From contig NC_065535.1 of the NCBI RefSeq assembly GCF_932294415.1, positions 86,334,862 to 86,398,861 of the forward strand: 64,000 nucleotides of DNA, given 5' to 3'. This document shows positions 1 through 11,234 of the stretch, piece by piece (within the stretch, counting starts at the first letter, position 1; each line of letters begins with the position of its first letter). The stretch is from Quercus robur (Eukaryota; Streptophyta; Magnoliopsida; Fagales; Fagaceae). Under the pieces are notes generated by a model. That model made no database searches. It was not told where the DNA came from and was given only the letters and a program-made list of their open reading frames with translations. Both the position numbers and the translations under genes were made by a program.

Positions 1-75
1 AACTTCACACACATATACATTTAAATTAGACTAGAGTAGAATTTTTATCTTGTAAAAAAAAAAAATTAAAAAAAA
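1..75 (+). mobile_element. SINE 3' end (truncated by window edge)
   Basis: The first bases (a TTCACACACATATACA-type block, then a TCTTGT motif and a poly(A) stretch) match the 3' end of the SINE-like element lying in reverse orientation at 47750-47929 and the fragment at 29197-29275. Three copies sharing the same tail and A-rich end support one retroposon family. The rest of the element lies outside the window. Confidence 0.5.
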
Positions 76-79
76 GAGT

Positions 80-415
80 CAAGATGGCGTTAGCAACAAT
101 AAAATGCAGTTAAGTTTCAAGCTACATTCATAAGTCAAGATGGCATTGGCAATAATATAATTCAGTTAGATTACAATTTTTAAGTTGAAATATATTTTTT
201 CATTCCTAAAATTTAGTTGAAGGTTTGATTGTCATTCATTAAATTTAAAAAATTACAATTTCTCCTCAAAATGTTTAAAAATCTCAAACTCCTTACATTA
301 TCTTAACTTATTTATGACTCTCATAGTCTTATATACAATAAAATCCAGTTAAATTATAATTTTTGGATTGAAATATATTTTTGGTTTCTAAAATTTAGTT
401 CAAGTTTGATTAGTT
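80..415. repeat. Imperfect dispersed/tandem repeats of about 80 bp
   Basis: An AT-rich segment recurs near 150-230 and 335-412: an AATA-AATTCAGTTA-type start, then TTGAAATATATTTTT, then CTAAAATTTAGTT and GTTTGATT. A shorter related piece lies at 85-120. No coding potential is seen. The origin is unknown. Confidence 0.45.
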
Positions 416-638
416 AAGAACTTTACAGTTCAATTGTACCACCTCGGGTCTCCAACAAAGATGTCTATGATTTAAATCCCTCATTCTCCAGCTATGAAAC
501 AAAAATACGTATAAAATAAATTTCAAGTCACATTAGTTTTCTAATAATTCACGGAAACACTAGCTACCATATTTATGTTTTTTTTTTAAAGTTCAATAGT
601 TACAATCGGGGAAAGGGAATGCTTAATAATAATAATAA

Positions 639-1988
639 CTAGTCGCTAACCCGTGCAATGCACGGAATATATTTCACTTTGCTTAAAATAAAATTTAAAA
701 TGAAAAAACATCATAACTTATCAAGATAAACATAAAATATACAATATTCATCGCAAAATGTTATTTGAGAATAAAATTACCATCAAAATGATATAAAGAA
801 AAATTTCATGTCCAATAAACTCATCAAGGTGGAATTTGGTTATTACTAAGATCCTATATGTAATTTACCAGAAAGATATCATGTCAGTTTTGATCTTCAT
901 TCTCTTTTTGCATATTAGTTGCTACTTTCAACTTCTATGTAAAATTTTGCTTTAACTCAATTGTTATCTTGAAATAAATCTATAGTTATCTCATCTTTAC
1001 TACTGGTACTCATCCCATGTCTGTCGTCATTGTAACCGTAAAACATAAAATCATACTATTGAAGAAGAAATTCAAAGTAGTTCATCTAGCATTACACCAA
1101 CAACATTCAAGGCAAAATCCTTCCTGTGAAGGGGAAAAAAAATCAATCAACCATGAAAACAAAGATTCATAAATTGAATATGCTCAAGATAATTTTAGAA
1201 CTTGTCAAGATATATAACCACATACCAAAAATTTTAAGAACCAAAAGGGGATTATCATAAGAAATAAATGTGCCTTAGTTTGTATATGAATTTAATTTGT
1301 GGAAAATTTATAGCCACATACCAAAAGAAATAATTGTGCTTCAGAATTTGTAGAGATTTATTGGAAATTCAACGGTGATTTATGAATAGCACACTTGATT
1401 ATCAAAAGCAAATTCCTAACTTCAAATTAAAGGGTTGCATGTTCTCTAACTCAAATTCCTATATCACAATTGCAAAAAATAATTATATAAAACTGATACA
1501 AACCATGCACAGACAATCAATAGGCTTTGTTGTTGGTCTTTAGCACTAAGATTTGAATCACATCGTAATCATAACTGCATAATACATAATTAGATGTCAA
1601 GGCTTTCTAGGGCTTCACATATACTTCTTTAGGATCGTCTACAACCCTTGTAGCAATGCAAAAGTTAAAAATAAAAATAAAAAGTGGTAGAGATTGCAAA
1701 CAGAGAAGAGAGAGTACCAAGTTTTTGTTGGGTTTTATGTTTCCGATTGTAATTCTCAATAAAAGCGTATAAAAGCGTGAGAGGAGTAGCTAGGTTTTGC
1801 GGTCGTATAGTTAATTAGATGTCAAGGCTTTCTAGGGCAAAAAAAGAAAAAAGAAAAAAAGAGAAAGACTCCTGTTAGGACTCTCTCACTATTTAGTTTA
1901 AAAAATTAAAATTTTTTATAAATTAAAATGATGATGTGGAAAATTATGGGAGTTTCAGAGGTTTCGGTTTTATATATATATATATAGA
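639..1988 (-). mobile_element. Complete non-autonomous Helitron
   Basis: Read on the minus strand, the element starts with TC followed by (TA)n and AAACCGAAACCTCTGAAACTCC. It ends with a GC-rich palindrome (CCGTGCATTGCACGG, plus-strand 651-665), eight spacer bases and CTAG at 639-642. It sits exactly between A and T inside an AAT trinucleotide run, with no target-site duplication, as Helitrons do. It is 1,350 bp long and encodes no RepHel protein, so it must have been mobilised in trans. Confidence 0.8.
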
Positions 1989-2339
1989 TAATAATAATAA
2001 TAATAATAAATTTCTATAATTAATATAAATATCATATTTTATATTTAGAAAATTAGTAAAAGATAAAAATATAAGTTGTGGAAGGCTCACAATTTTAGAC
2101 GTCATCATTCTAATATATTTATATGAGATTAAATTCAATAAGAATAGGGTGTAAACACTTTGGTTTATACCAGCCAATAAAGACATGCCACATTAGACTT
2201 TTACTTAAACTTATTGTAAAATCAATGCATCCTAATACGCCTAATAACATCTCAAAAAATAAAAAACCCTATTTCACATTTTCCCTAAAATCTCACTCCC
2301 TCCTCATCTCCTGTGTCTCTAGCCACAATCCTCATCGGG

Positions 2340-2432
2340 CCTCCGTCTGTCGCTGCACTACCCCACTGAACCTCCGCTTGCTGCTGCACTACCTCACCGA
2401 ACCTCAGTCTGCCGATGCACTACCTCATTGGA
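2340..2432. repeat. 31-bp minisatellite, three units
   Basis: A GC-richer 31-bp unit recurs with the GCACTAC core at about 2355, 2386 and 2417. It gives a plus-strand open frame at 2123-2440 that resembles no protein I know. I regard that frame as a by-product of the repeat. Confidence 0.6.
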
Positions 2433-2625
2433 CTAGGTGATTTGTTTCTTGTTCTCAATATTGATGGGTTATGCTATATTTTGATTGATTTGGCTGTTGC
2501 TATTTTTTGACATCTTCACAGTTTGGGTATTGCTATTTTGGATAAGGACATATATGGGTTTTACACAGTAAGAACGATTTTTTTTTTCTTTCTTTCTGTT
2601 TTGGTTCATGCTATTTTTGTTTTTC

Positions 2626-2694
2626 AACTTCATTATTTGAGTTCTTTCTCGAAGAAAAAAAAAAAAAAAAAAAAAACTTCATTATTTGAGTTCT
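2626..2694 (+). mobile_element. Ultrashort retro-insertion with 20-bp target-site duplication
   Basis: The 20-mer AACTTCATTATTTGAGTTCT occurs at 2626-2645 and again at 2675-2694. Between the copies are only 29 bases: TTCTCGAAG followed by a run of A. A long target duplication plus a poly(A) tail is the signature of target-primed reverse transcription, here with almost the whole element missing. Confidence 0.65.
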
Positions 2695-3290
2695 ATTATG
2701 TATTTAAACTATACATTATAATCTTACCATGTCATATTTCTTTTAAATTGTAGAATATATACTTCTAATACATTAAAAATCGTAATACATATCTTTCAAT
2801 AATTATCATAATTAGCAAATTTTATAATTCTTATTAATAATTATCATTATTATTAAATTTCATAATTCTTGTTAATAATTACCATAATTATCAATTTCAT
2901 ATTTAGACCCAAAAAAAAATTAAGAATTATATTTTATTAATTTTTGCCGTGCATTACATGAATAACTGATTAGTTAAAATTTATATGTAAAGTAAATAGA
3001 ATATCATAATAAAAAATTATAATTAAAATAAAATACTTAAATACCTGAAGTTATATGATAGATGTCTATCATGTAAGTTTTATTTATTTATTTATTTTAA
3101 ACTATAAATTATGGTAGATCTCCATCTCTTCTATCTTTCCTTGGGATCTATGAGCAAAATGGACTCAATTCCCTTTTTTTTCCTAATTTCTTTGTTCCTT
3201 TTTGGTTTTGCTAAATGAAGAGTATCATCCAGGGGGAAAAATGATAGATGAACTAAACTGCTTTTTTTTAAAACTGAATGTTCTTCAACT

Positions 3291-3509
3291 GAAGTTAACG
3301 AGAAATTATAAGGTCATTTGGTGGACAAGTGATGTAGTCCACCACTTCACTAAAAGATTCCCACCTATTTAAAATTGCTGAGTTAGAAATTTTTTTTAAA
3401 CAGAAACTAATTACTGACTCAGCAATTTTAAATAAATGGAAGTCTTTTAGTGGAATGGTGGACAAATTATATAGTCTACTAGAGGACTGTATAATTTCTC
3501 GAAGTTAAC
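3291..3509. mobile_element. Mutator-type MITE with 9-bp TSD
   Basis: A 201-bp element (3300-3500) begins GAGAAATTATA and ends TATAATTTCTC. It folds back over most of its length (CACTAAAAGA and TTTAAATTGCTGAGT arms). It is flanked on both sides by the perfect 9-bp repeat GAAGTTAAC (3291-3299 and 3501-3509). A 9-bp duplication points to MULE transposase. It has no coding capacity. Confidence 0.75.
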
Positions 3510-3719
3510 CTAGGCCCTATTTGCAGAGGAGGCTTACATCTTTGATGGTTTTTTTTTTCTTATTTTTCCTCACTTTGTTTTATTTGGGCTAAGCCTAAGC
3601 ACATCTTTGAGAGGGTCCTACAACCTAAAATACAAGCCTTGAAATAGTTCATAATGCACCTAATCTGGGCATTATTAGCCAGCAAGCATTACATGTCAAG
3701 CCCATACCAATCAATGGTA

Positions 3720-4088
3720 TACTAGCCTCTGAGCACGCGCTCACGCGCGTACTTAGAGGCTTTTCTATTTTTTGGGTAAGGGTTAATTTAGAGTATTTAT
3801 TATAATTTGGGATTATTACATTTTCCAATCACAAAAAAAACCTAAGGGTGTGATGAGTGTCATGTGTGAAGAAATAATTTTCCCATCACACCCCTAGATT
3901 TTTTGTGATGAAAAATTATTGTGATTGGAAAATTATTTCTCCACACATGACACTCATCACATCCTTAGGTTTTTTTTGTAATTGGAAAATGTAATAATCC
4001 CAAATTATAATAAATGCTCTAAATTAGCCCTTACCCAAAAAATAGAAGAGTCTTTGAGCACACGCTCACGTGTGCTCAGAGGCTAGTA
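3720..4088. mobile_element. Foldback MITE with TA target duplication
   Basis: The 365-bp element (3722-4086) runs from CTAGCCTCTGAGCACGCGC to its inverted copy ending GGCTAG, flanked by TA on each side. The two arms pair along about 170 bp each. Each tip also carries its own short hairpin (CCTCTGAGCACGCGCTCACG...). A TA duplication suggests Tc1/mariner (Stowaway-like) mobilisation, but the length and double hairpin are not typical of Stowaway. Confidence 0.65.
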
Positions 4089-4437
4089 CATATAATAATT
4101 CTTGTAAAGTCTCTCACCCGAACTTATCTAATATTCCATTCCAATGACTCCTCAATGCAATCCAAAAAGTTTGTGCATACGTGAACCTGAGAGAGATAAA
4201 AGAATTAGAGTTAAACCAAGTATTTAAAAAAATAATAATAATTAACAAACCAACGTTAGCATACATGTTGTTAAAGATAATAGCTTAAGTTTGTTAGAGT
4301 TTGTGTTTGATTGAAATTTTGATGAGATAATTTTTCCTGAAAATCCTATTAAAATTGTTCGGAATAAAGATACATATCTAACTCCCTACAAAATAGGACA
4401 ACTTTCTGTTAATTAACAAAGCAAACTCACCTCACGT

Positions 4438-5310
4438 TCTCTCTCTCTCTCTCTCTCTCTTTTCTTTTTTCTTTTTTCCTTTTTTTCTTTTATCAAGATT
4501 TATTTTTTTATTTTTTCAAACTTCACTTTCCTTACTCACGTTTAAAATTATTCAATCACCACCAACATTTCAAAATTAATTTTAAAAAAAAAAGAAAAGA
4601 AAAGAAAAAAAAAAGAGAGTAAACGTGATACATTAAAAAAAAAAAAAAAAAAAGTAGAACTCAAGGTTGCTACATACCTAAATAAAAAAATTTAACGCCA
4701 AAAACATATACATTCAGTCACAACCAACATTTCAAAATTACATTTAAAAAAAAGGAAAAAAAAAAGGATGGTTAAAGTGATACATTAACCAAAAAAAAAA
4801 TGTAGAACTCAAGGTTGCTACATACCTAAAAAAAAAAAAAAAAATAATGCCAAAAACATATACAATGATGGTAAAAAAATATAAAAAAATATAAAAAAAT
4901 AAAAAACTTTCTTAAAAAGAAAAAAAAATATGAAGAAGGGAAAAAAAAAAAAAAAAAAAAGAAGTGAAGTGAGGAAGGAGAAGGAAATAGTAATTGATCA
5001 TTTATATGTAACTATTTTTATTTCAATTCAAATTTTTTAAATAAAATGTAAACAAAGGCTATTAAAAGAGGTAAGGGAAGTCATACTGTTTAACTGCTTA
5101 CGAATGATTTTGAATGCTTCTTTTGTAGTATAAGACAGTCCTGTCTTTGGATCACAATACCTACAACATGAAATGACAATTCATTAAGAAGTACAATGGT
5201 AGAGTATATGAAGGAACCATTTATTTCAAAATTACATTTTAAAATAAAGAAGAAGAAAAAAAAAAGAGTTAATGTGATACATATAAGGGAAAAAAAAAAG
5301 TAGAACTTAA
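4438..5310. repeat. CT microsatellite followed by three copies of an A-rich repeat
   Basis: A (CT)n tract lies at about 4438-4460. From 4553 an A-rich unit with CCAACATTTCAAAATTA, GTGATACATTA and GTAGAACTCAAGGTTGC landmarks is repeated with a period of about 162 bp (4561 and 4723). A partial third copy lies near 5220-5310. Between the second and third copies lies the YL1-like exon described separately. No other gene is seen. Confidence 0.55.
5102..5160 (-). pseudogene. Orphan exon resembling the YL1_C domain of SWR1 subunit 2 (SWC2)
   Basis: On the minus strand a TTGTAG acceptor precedes 59 nt that read YCDPKTGLSYTTKEAFKII, followed by a GTAAGC donor. The string resembles the YL1 C-terminal domain of plant SWC2, a subunit of the SWR1 complex that deposits histone H2A.Z (I remember the motif as DPKTGLPYATKEAFK). 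I could not find neighbouring exons: the sequence on both sides is A-rich repeat. I read this as an isolated duplicated exon or the remnant of a captured gene, not a functional gene. The splice sites are intact, so it could still act as a cryptic exon. Confidence 0.4.
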
Positions 5311-5791
5311 AGAAAGTCTATCATAAACAAAAGAAAAGAAAACAAAGAGGAACTTGCAAAAGATAGAACATGAAAATTTATTGAAGCTCTGACAGTAAAT
5401 GTCTTTAATCTGAAGAAAAAGAAAGAAAGATATAGAGCTAAACTAAATGTCTTCAATTTGAAGAAGAATGAGAGAGAGAAAGTGAGACAGAAACTGCAAA
5501 GCGTACGTGAGTTTGTGGTTTTAAAATGTAGGAGTTTTAATTTACATATCTATCCCCGGTAGTTGAAAACTTGTAAGTGGGTATGATGAGGGTATCTTAG
5601 GTATAAAAAATATGAAATCCAAACAGGGGAAGCCCCTTAAATAGTAGTATAGATAAGTGCCCATTTCCCTTATTACGTGCCGCTAACTTATGTACAACTG
5701 AACTGTGCAAGGCTGGCAAATCCATAGACTCACTACTTATAAAATGGCATTGGCAATCTAAAGAAACTGCAAAACTTGATAAAATAAAATA

Positions 5792-5863
5792 AAAAGAATA
5801 GGAGAGTGAGTATCCATCAAAAAAAAAAAAAAAAAAAGAGAGAAAAGAATAGGAGATTGAGTA
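5792..5863 (+). mobile_element. Ultrashort poly(A) retro-insertion with 21-bp TSD
   Basis: A 21-bp direct repeat (AAAAGAATAGGAGA[G/T]TGAGTA, one mismatch) lies at 5792-5812 and 5843-5863. Between the copies are TCCATC, about 19 A and GAGAG. This is the same architecture as at 2626-2694: a target duplication flanking little more than a tail. Confidence 0.55.
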
Positions 5864-7276
5864 GAGATAGATCACATAAAAAGACTCCAAATATATACCT
5901 TATTTCAGATTGGATCTTAAGTTTTAATTGTGTTAAATAAAATCCCAAACATATAAGATCAATCAATCATTCCAATTTGAATTTGAAGCTTTCGTCCAGT
6001 TCGATTACTTTCGACAATAACATAATGGAGCAAGGAAAAATTTGCAAATCGAATCAGATTCATAAGTTTGAGAATTTGATTAAAAAGAAAAAAACTTTGG
6101 GACTTAAATTGAAAGATTAACCTTTGGGCATTTTTATGCAATTGAGAGAGAGAGAGTAGTTGGGTTGCGAATGTAACTCGGGTGTTTCCAAGAGAGTAAA
6201 TAGTTTTTCTTGAATTCCCCTTTTATATATGCAGGAGGATGAAATTAATTTTGAGTTTAAATGTCAATCAGAGATCATATAAAACCATGCCTGATGGGAT
6301 GGCATAAAACTTTATCCATATCTCTGGTCTGTAAACTGGGTATGTGTAAAATTGATTGGCATGGATTAACAAAGCTTCCAACACATATTTAGGGATAATA
6401 TAACTCGAATAGACAAGAACTAATTGATCCATTAGCTTAAGATTATAATCTTATTTTCCATATGCAAACCAACCATGCAGTTCAATCCCCAATTGCAAAT
6501 CATGCTACTTCTCATCAATCTTTCAACTACGTAAGGGGTATATCATATACTCAGTTAAAAATTATATATGTGAATGTCTTAATGCTTCTCTATCATTCCA
6601 ATTCTTCCTAATTGTAAGTTTCTAACACCTTGGCAAACTTTGTAGACTACTGTTTGCTTATAAGCAAACATTACACATGATTCATCACTGTCCCATTCAA
6701 CTCAAAAAGGAGAGGGAAAAAATAATCATTTTATCTTACAAGTTCGATGTAGGTAGATTCATCACCATATAATACGAAAGTTACTTTTGGTAAGCTCATA
6801 TGTTTCCATTTCACTGTTTTCTCTCTCAAGTGAGAGATTTACACTTGTTGCAGACAACATATTCTTAAATCCAACTCCTATGCAAATTAGTTAGGACCAA
6901 CAAAGACACAATATAAAAAAACAAAACACACCCATCTACATAATCATATCAATATCAAGCACAAAAACAACCTAGTAATCAACCAACCACCCAATTAAAA
7001 CCAAACAGCAGAAACACAATAAAAAGTGTGGAAAAAAAAAATCATAGCAAAACTCATGATTGAACCAAAAATAGTTCTAACCCATTACTTGAAATTCCAA
7101 ATAAACTACAAAAACAAACACCAATCTCATCAAAACCCTCAGCTGCATAACTTTCTCTTCCAGAGTTCAAACCCAAACAAATTTCCAAGTCTTTCAAGAA
7201 TAAACAAAAAAAGAAGCTTAATTAAAAAACTAAAACCAGATTCACCCAGCTAAGAACCATGTAAAGCTATGTTCCC
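5864..7276. other. AT-rich intergenic stretch without recognised genes
   Basis: Short open frames here (for example 5959-6141 minus and 7026-7253 plus) are low-complexity and match no family I know. I see no convincing tRNA, promoter or transposon terminus. Confidence 0.4.
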
Positions 7277-7368
7277 TGTGTGTGTGTGTGTATATATATA
7301 TTGTATTTCTATTTTGCATACACCCTCCGTAATTGATCACACTCACAACACACACACACACACACACA
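7277..7368. repeat. Two dinucleotide microsatellites
   Basis: A (TG)n(TA)n tract occupies about 7277-7301 and a (CA)n tract 7347-7368. They lie at the truncated 3' end of the mannosidase pseudogene. The second provides the run of Cys-Val codons at the end of its last open segment. Confidence 0.8.
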
Positions 7369-8898
7369 GGGGGAGAGAAAGGGAGTGACTACCAGAAGTC
7401 CATAAATATCACAATAATGATAAAATTTTGGCCTCTTAGCCAATCCACCGCCCCAACAACGAATCATATTAAAATTCATATCAGCATGAAACTTGATGTC
7501 TGTATCATAGATGTAGTAATCCATTTGAGAAAATCCAATTACAACCATGGATAAAAATAGGTTGTCCGTGGACCTTGAACAACCTGTAATTCTGTAAAGC
7601 AACAATTTATAGACTACATATCATAATATCAAAATAAAAACCTATGTAAAAGGTTCAATCCTAGAAGGCATATAAAGCAATACCCTAGGCCTCCACCTAT
7701 GGAACTATCAATATGGCTCTCAATTTTTCAGAAGCCAAATAGATGGCTCCAAGCATTAGACTCTCCATATCCCTTCACATCAATAGTAATACGAACTTTG
7801 TACAAGGATAGTTTTCCCATATAGTTCAGCCACCATAATTTAGGCTTCTAGAAGAAAAGCCGCAAATTCATACCTTTATAACCTACAGCAGAAGTATTGA
7901 GAGCCTAAAACTAGATTAAAATGCAACATAGTCAAATCCCTAATAATCGAATGTTCCAAATGCTCAGTAATAAAAAATTACACATTTCTAGATACCATTT
8001 TGGATAATCCAAAGCACGGATAAGTGATGAAGGCTATATTCCTTCTATTCTTCGGGTGCAGTATGCAATTTTTTAAGTTGGGGGAGGAGGGGTTCATTTA
8101 TGCTTTCACCTCTCTTTAATGGTAATGTACAATATCAGTTAAATGAATCAAGAAGGAAGTTCATTACCTAAATGTACAATATCGTGCTATTATTTTGTAA
8201 GATATTGACAAGGAAAAAAAGTGAAAAATATAAGTTCATTTTACCGAATCATAAGCAGAAGATATAAGCATCAAAGACAAACAAATGGACTAACAAGGAA
8301 AACTGAAGAGGCCAAGAATAGTTAAGCTTTAGGACATGTGCTCTAGCAAAAATCTGGCAGTTGATATATATATATATATATAGTAAAACAAGGTGAACCA
8401 CTCACTATAGTAGATTCTATACCTCAAATAGATAAGGCTTAAGAGCATATTTAATGAGTAGAAACAAAAGCAATCCTTTAGTTGACAAAAGAAAAACAGG
8501 AACTAGAGTAAAAAAGAGAAGGTATACAGAGTGTCAAAAGTATGAGGAATGGTATTAACACCAAAAGAGCCAGGGTTATTAATAAATAGACTTCTATGAT
8601 AAGTATTACAGGTTGCATAATATGCTAGAATAAGTCAACAAGTCCTCTTCATTGAAATTGGGAAGAAGGATATAGATAGCTCACATAACCTAGTTCCTTA
8701 ACGTTAACTCCTAGATGGTCTAATCTTCTTCTTTTTCTTTTTTCTTTTTCCATGTGGGGGCAATCCAATGGAGCATAAAGTTAAAACTGTACTAAAGATA
8801 ATAACTTCTTAGTGAAACAGGAGTATCTTAAGTTTTAATGGCTTAACAAAGAGGCAAGCTGAAAAGAGACTATTCTTCACAAATTAACATTAGAATGA

Positions 8899-9162
8899 AA
8901 TGAATGCTATCACTAGATAGCATAGCATAGTGATAGCATTCGTTGTTACTTAGATTGATTGGGCAAATGCTACAGGTGTTTTTACTTTTATTTCTTTACC
9001 TATTATACTTGATTTTTGTACTTTCATTGTTACTTAGGTTTTTATCCCCTGTTACTTCTAGCACATGGCCTGTGTACTATTTTTCCCTCTGTATTTTCTC
9101 TTCTTCTTTTTTCAATGAAGTTATTACTTATCAAAATAATAATAATAATGAATGCTATCACT
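8899..9162 (+). mobile_element. 5'-truncated LINE 3' end with 16-bp TSD
   Basis: AATGAATGCTATCACT occurs at 8899-8914 and 9147-9162. The 232 bases between end in a TTATTACTTATCAAAATAATAATAAT tail-type sequence, the kind of 3' end found on plant L1-like LINEs. A short open frame at 8943-9164 is not a known protein. The insertion lies in an intron of the mannosidase pseudogene, just downstream of the 9396-9166 exon. Confidence 0.7.
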
Positions 9163-9439
9163 GACCTTAGGAAACATATATTGTACTTGTGATCCAGCAA
9201 GGATTGACACATGTTGAGTCAGAATATGCCCTTCTAAACTAATGTTTCCCTCAACTCCCATTGTCACTTGGATATTCAAGGAACACTTAGCAACCCAGGC
9301 ACTTCTATTATATAACTCTATTGTATCATGCAAGTATACCCTCTTGTAATAATAAAAAATAGATGAAACCAAGTGGGGATCAATTATTTTCACTGGCTGA
9401 ATCAAATATTAAAGCATTAGTATCTTAATTGTCTAATTC

Positions 9440-10695
9440 AATAAGTATAGAACAATTCCCCTAAAGGAACATAAACACCGTTAAATATTAAAATTCTAAT
9501 TCAAAAAGAATTGCATGACCACGAATAAATGTTAATAAGTAACTACATGGAAGAAGAAGAAATCTACACTACATGTTTCATAACCATGCATATCTACAGC
9601 TTATGAGGATACTACGAAAGCTTGCACTATTGCATTCTTTTCAAAATTCCAAATATTATTAACATGATAGTTTATCACATATTGATTGTTCCGGAAGAAA
9701 ATTATGCAATACAACTCGCCCCAGTTATTAATACAGACACCTAATCCCATATGCTAGTGTTCTTATCCCTGTAATAGTACAAAGGTCAAGTACTTAGAAA
9801 CAAAATCATTTTGCTTTGATATATTCTATGAATCATTTTGCTTTGATTTATTCAACTGGAAAGAGACCATATGGATAGGTTAAAATAGAACGAAAGCACA
9901 TTCTTAAATGCAAAAGACACAATAAGAAGTGATTGCCCATGGATTTTTTCTTTATTATTATATAATTAAATATTCATTAAAGAGCAAAGGTGCAACCCAT
10001 GCAAAAAATACACCAACAATTATTAATGATAATTACAACAATCAAGCATCTTAAGTAAATTAGAAATGGAAAATTGTCCTGAAGTTGATATCCACTCATA
10101 TAAGGATCTAAGAAATGGAAAAATGCTTGGAATTTTGAAGGACAAAACCTTATCTATATTTGATGAATCCACTTTATGTTGTATGTCTATATTTTGTTAT
10201 TCCAGGTTAAACTTAGTTAACAAGCTTTTGTGTCCCTTAAAATTCCTAAATGGTAAGTCTATCCAAGATCACATCTAATCTCCAAACATACCTTCAGAAG
10301 TTCACCCAGTGCATCGGTTCATTTTGGTTATCAAGACAACCATACAATTTTTCTCATAATTCCTCTTTTTCTCTCAAAATCAAATCTTCTATGAATCAGC
10401 TACATAAACCACATACGAATTGTACTTATACCTTTGACCCATTTTCAACCAAATAATTCTCCACTGTATAACTGATCTCTTAATGAATTATCACCTTGAC
10501 ACTATCATCTAAAAATATGTTACAAACATCCATAGACAGTAAACTATCTCATTTTGATTCCGACATGAAATTTCTAATCATTTCTTACCAATAGGCATCT
10601 ACCATCTCTTATTTTCCAACAAGAAACTAGAAGAAACAATATCATTATGGATAAAAATTAACCACAATCAAAGGTAATAAATATAGTCACCATAT
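9440..10695. other. Intronic remnant of the mannosidase pseudogene
   Basis: This stretch lies between pseudogene exon remnants. Small open frames (10066-10278 and 10250-10456 plus) resemble nothing I know. The exon that should connect the MAPI segment to the PVKIIDPHLV segment was not found, so it may have been deleted or decayed. Confidence 0.4.
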
Positions 10696-11234
10696 AGGAG
10701 CCATCCAATCCCAACCCTGAACGTATTGCATGGCAACATTGTTTCCAATCTACCATGAAAACAAATTATTATTACATTGCATGTCTTCCAAGCATATCAA
10801 AATTTAGGTTTTTACTCCACCATTCCACTTGCATAGGATCCAAAATCATATATGTAATTCTAAAATAAAATAATATATAAATTGAATAGGTTTTGGATTT
10901 AGCTATAAACCTCATGGTCACCACCTTAACCCCCCTTAGGAGGAAATTTCCCACAATGATCTTGTGAGTGAACGAGAATATCAGTGACAGTGAGAGAATG
11001 TCTTTGAAACATCCCGTTTTTGGCATGACCGTTTTGTGCCCATTTAAACATACTTCTGCAAGATAATTGATTCCACGAAAATTCAGATCCATGTGCTGAT
11101 TTCTTGACTGCAAAAGAATAAGCAATTTGATACTAAGAAGTAGAAAGGCTTAGGAACTGCTAGCTTCAAGACAAGTTTGATAAATTCCAACTCAATTTGA
11201 AATGTCGAAACATAGATAACAATTTCTAGAATTT

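Larger units (their letters stand above)
7325..11107 (-). pseudogene. Endo-beta-mannosidase (glycoside hydrolase family 2) pseudogene
   Basis: At least five exon remnants lie in order on the minus strand. About 11107-10900 reads NQHMDLNFRGINYLAEV...LNGHKTVMPK, then shifts frame and meets a stop. About 10748-10698 reads VAMQYVQGWDWMAPI. 9396-9166 is an intact 77-residue exon containing PVKIIDPHLVSSIFYYYKRV and ending at a GTCAGT donor. About 7862-7686 reads KLWWL...VKGYGES-AWSHLFGF with stop codons. About 7600-7325 contains [16 protein letters not shown], a frame change, then [20 protein letters not shown]. These are landmark sequences of plant mannosylglycoprotein endo-beta-mannosidase, which trims N-glycans. 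The order matches roughly residues 90-410 of a protein of more than 900. The C-terminal half is absent and no start exon was found. Frameshifts, stops and an internal gap after the NW segment make it non-functional. An intron holds a LINE insertion (8899-9162). Confidence 0.8.

Noticed and set aside
2123..2440. 105-residue open frame
   Set aside because: It runs through a 31-bp minisatellite and AT-rich sequence, and no recognised domain is present.
2940..2973. Possible plus-strand Helitron 3' end (CCGTGCATTACATG...TTAG)
   Set aside because: The hairpin is decayed, the end is TTAG instead of CTRR, and no 5' TC end could be paired with it.
8943..9164. 73-residue open frame
   Set aside because: It lies in the 3' UTR of the truncated LINE insertion and in its target duplication.
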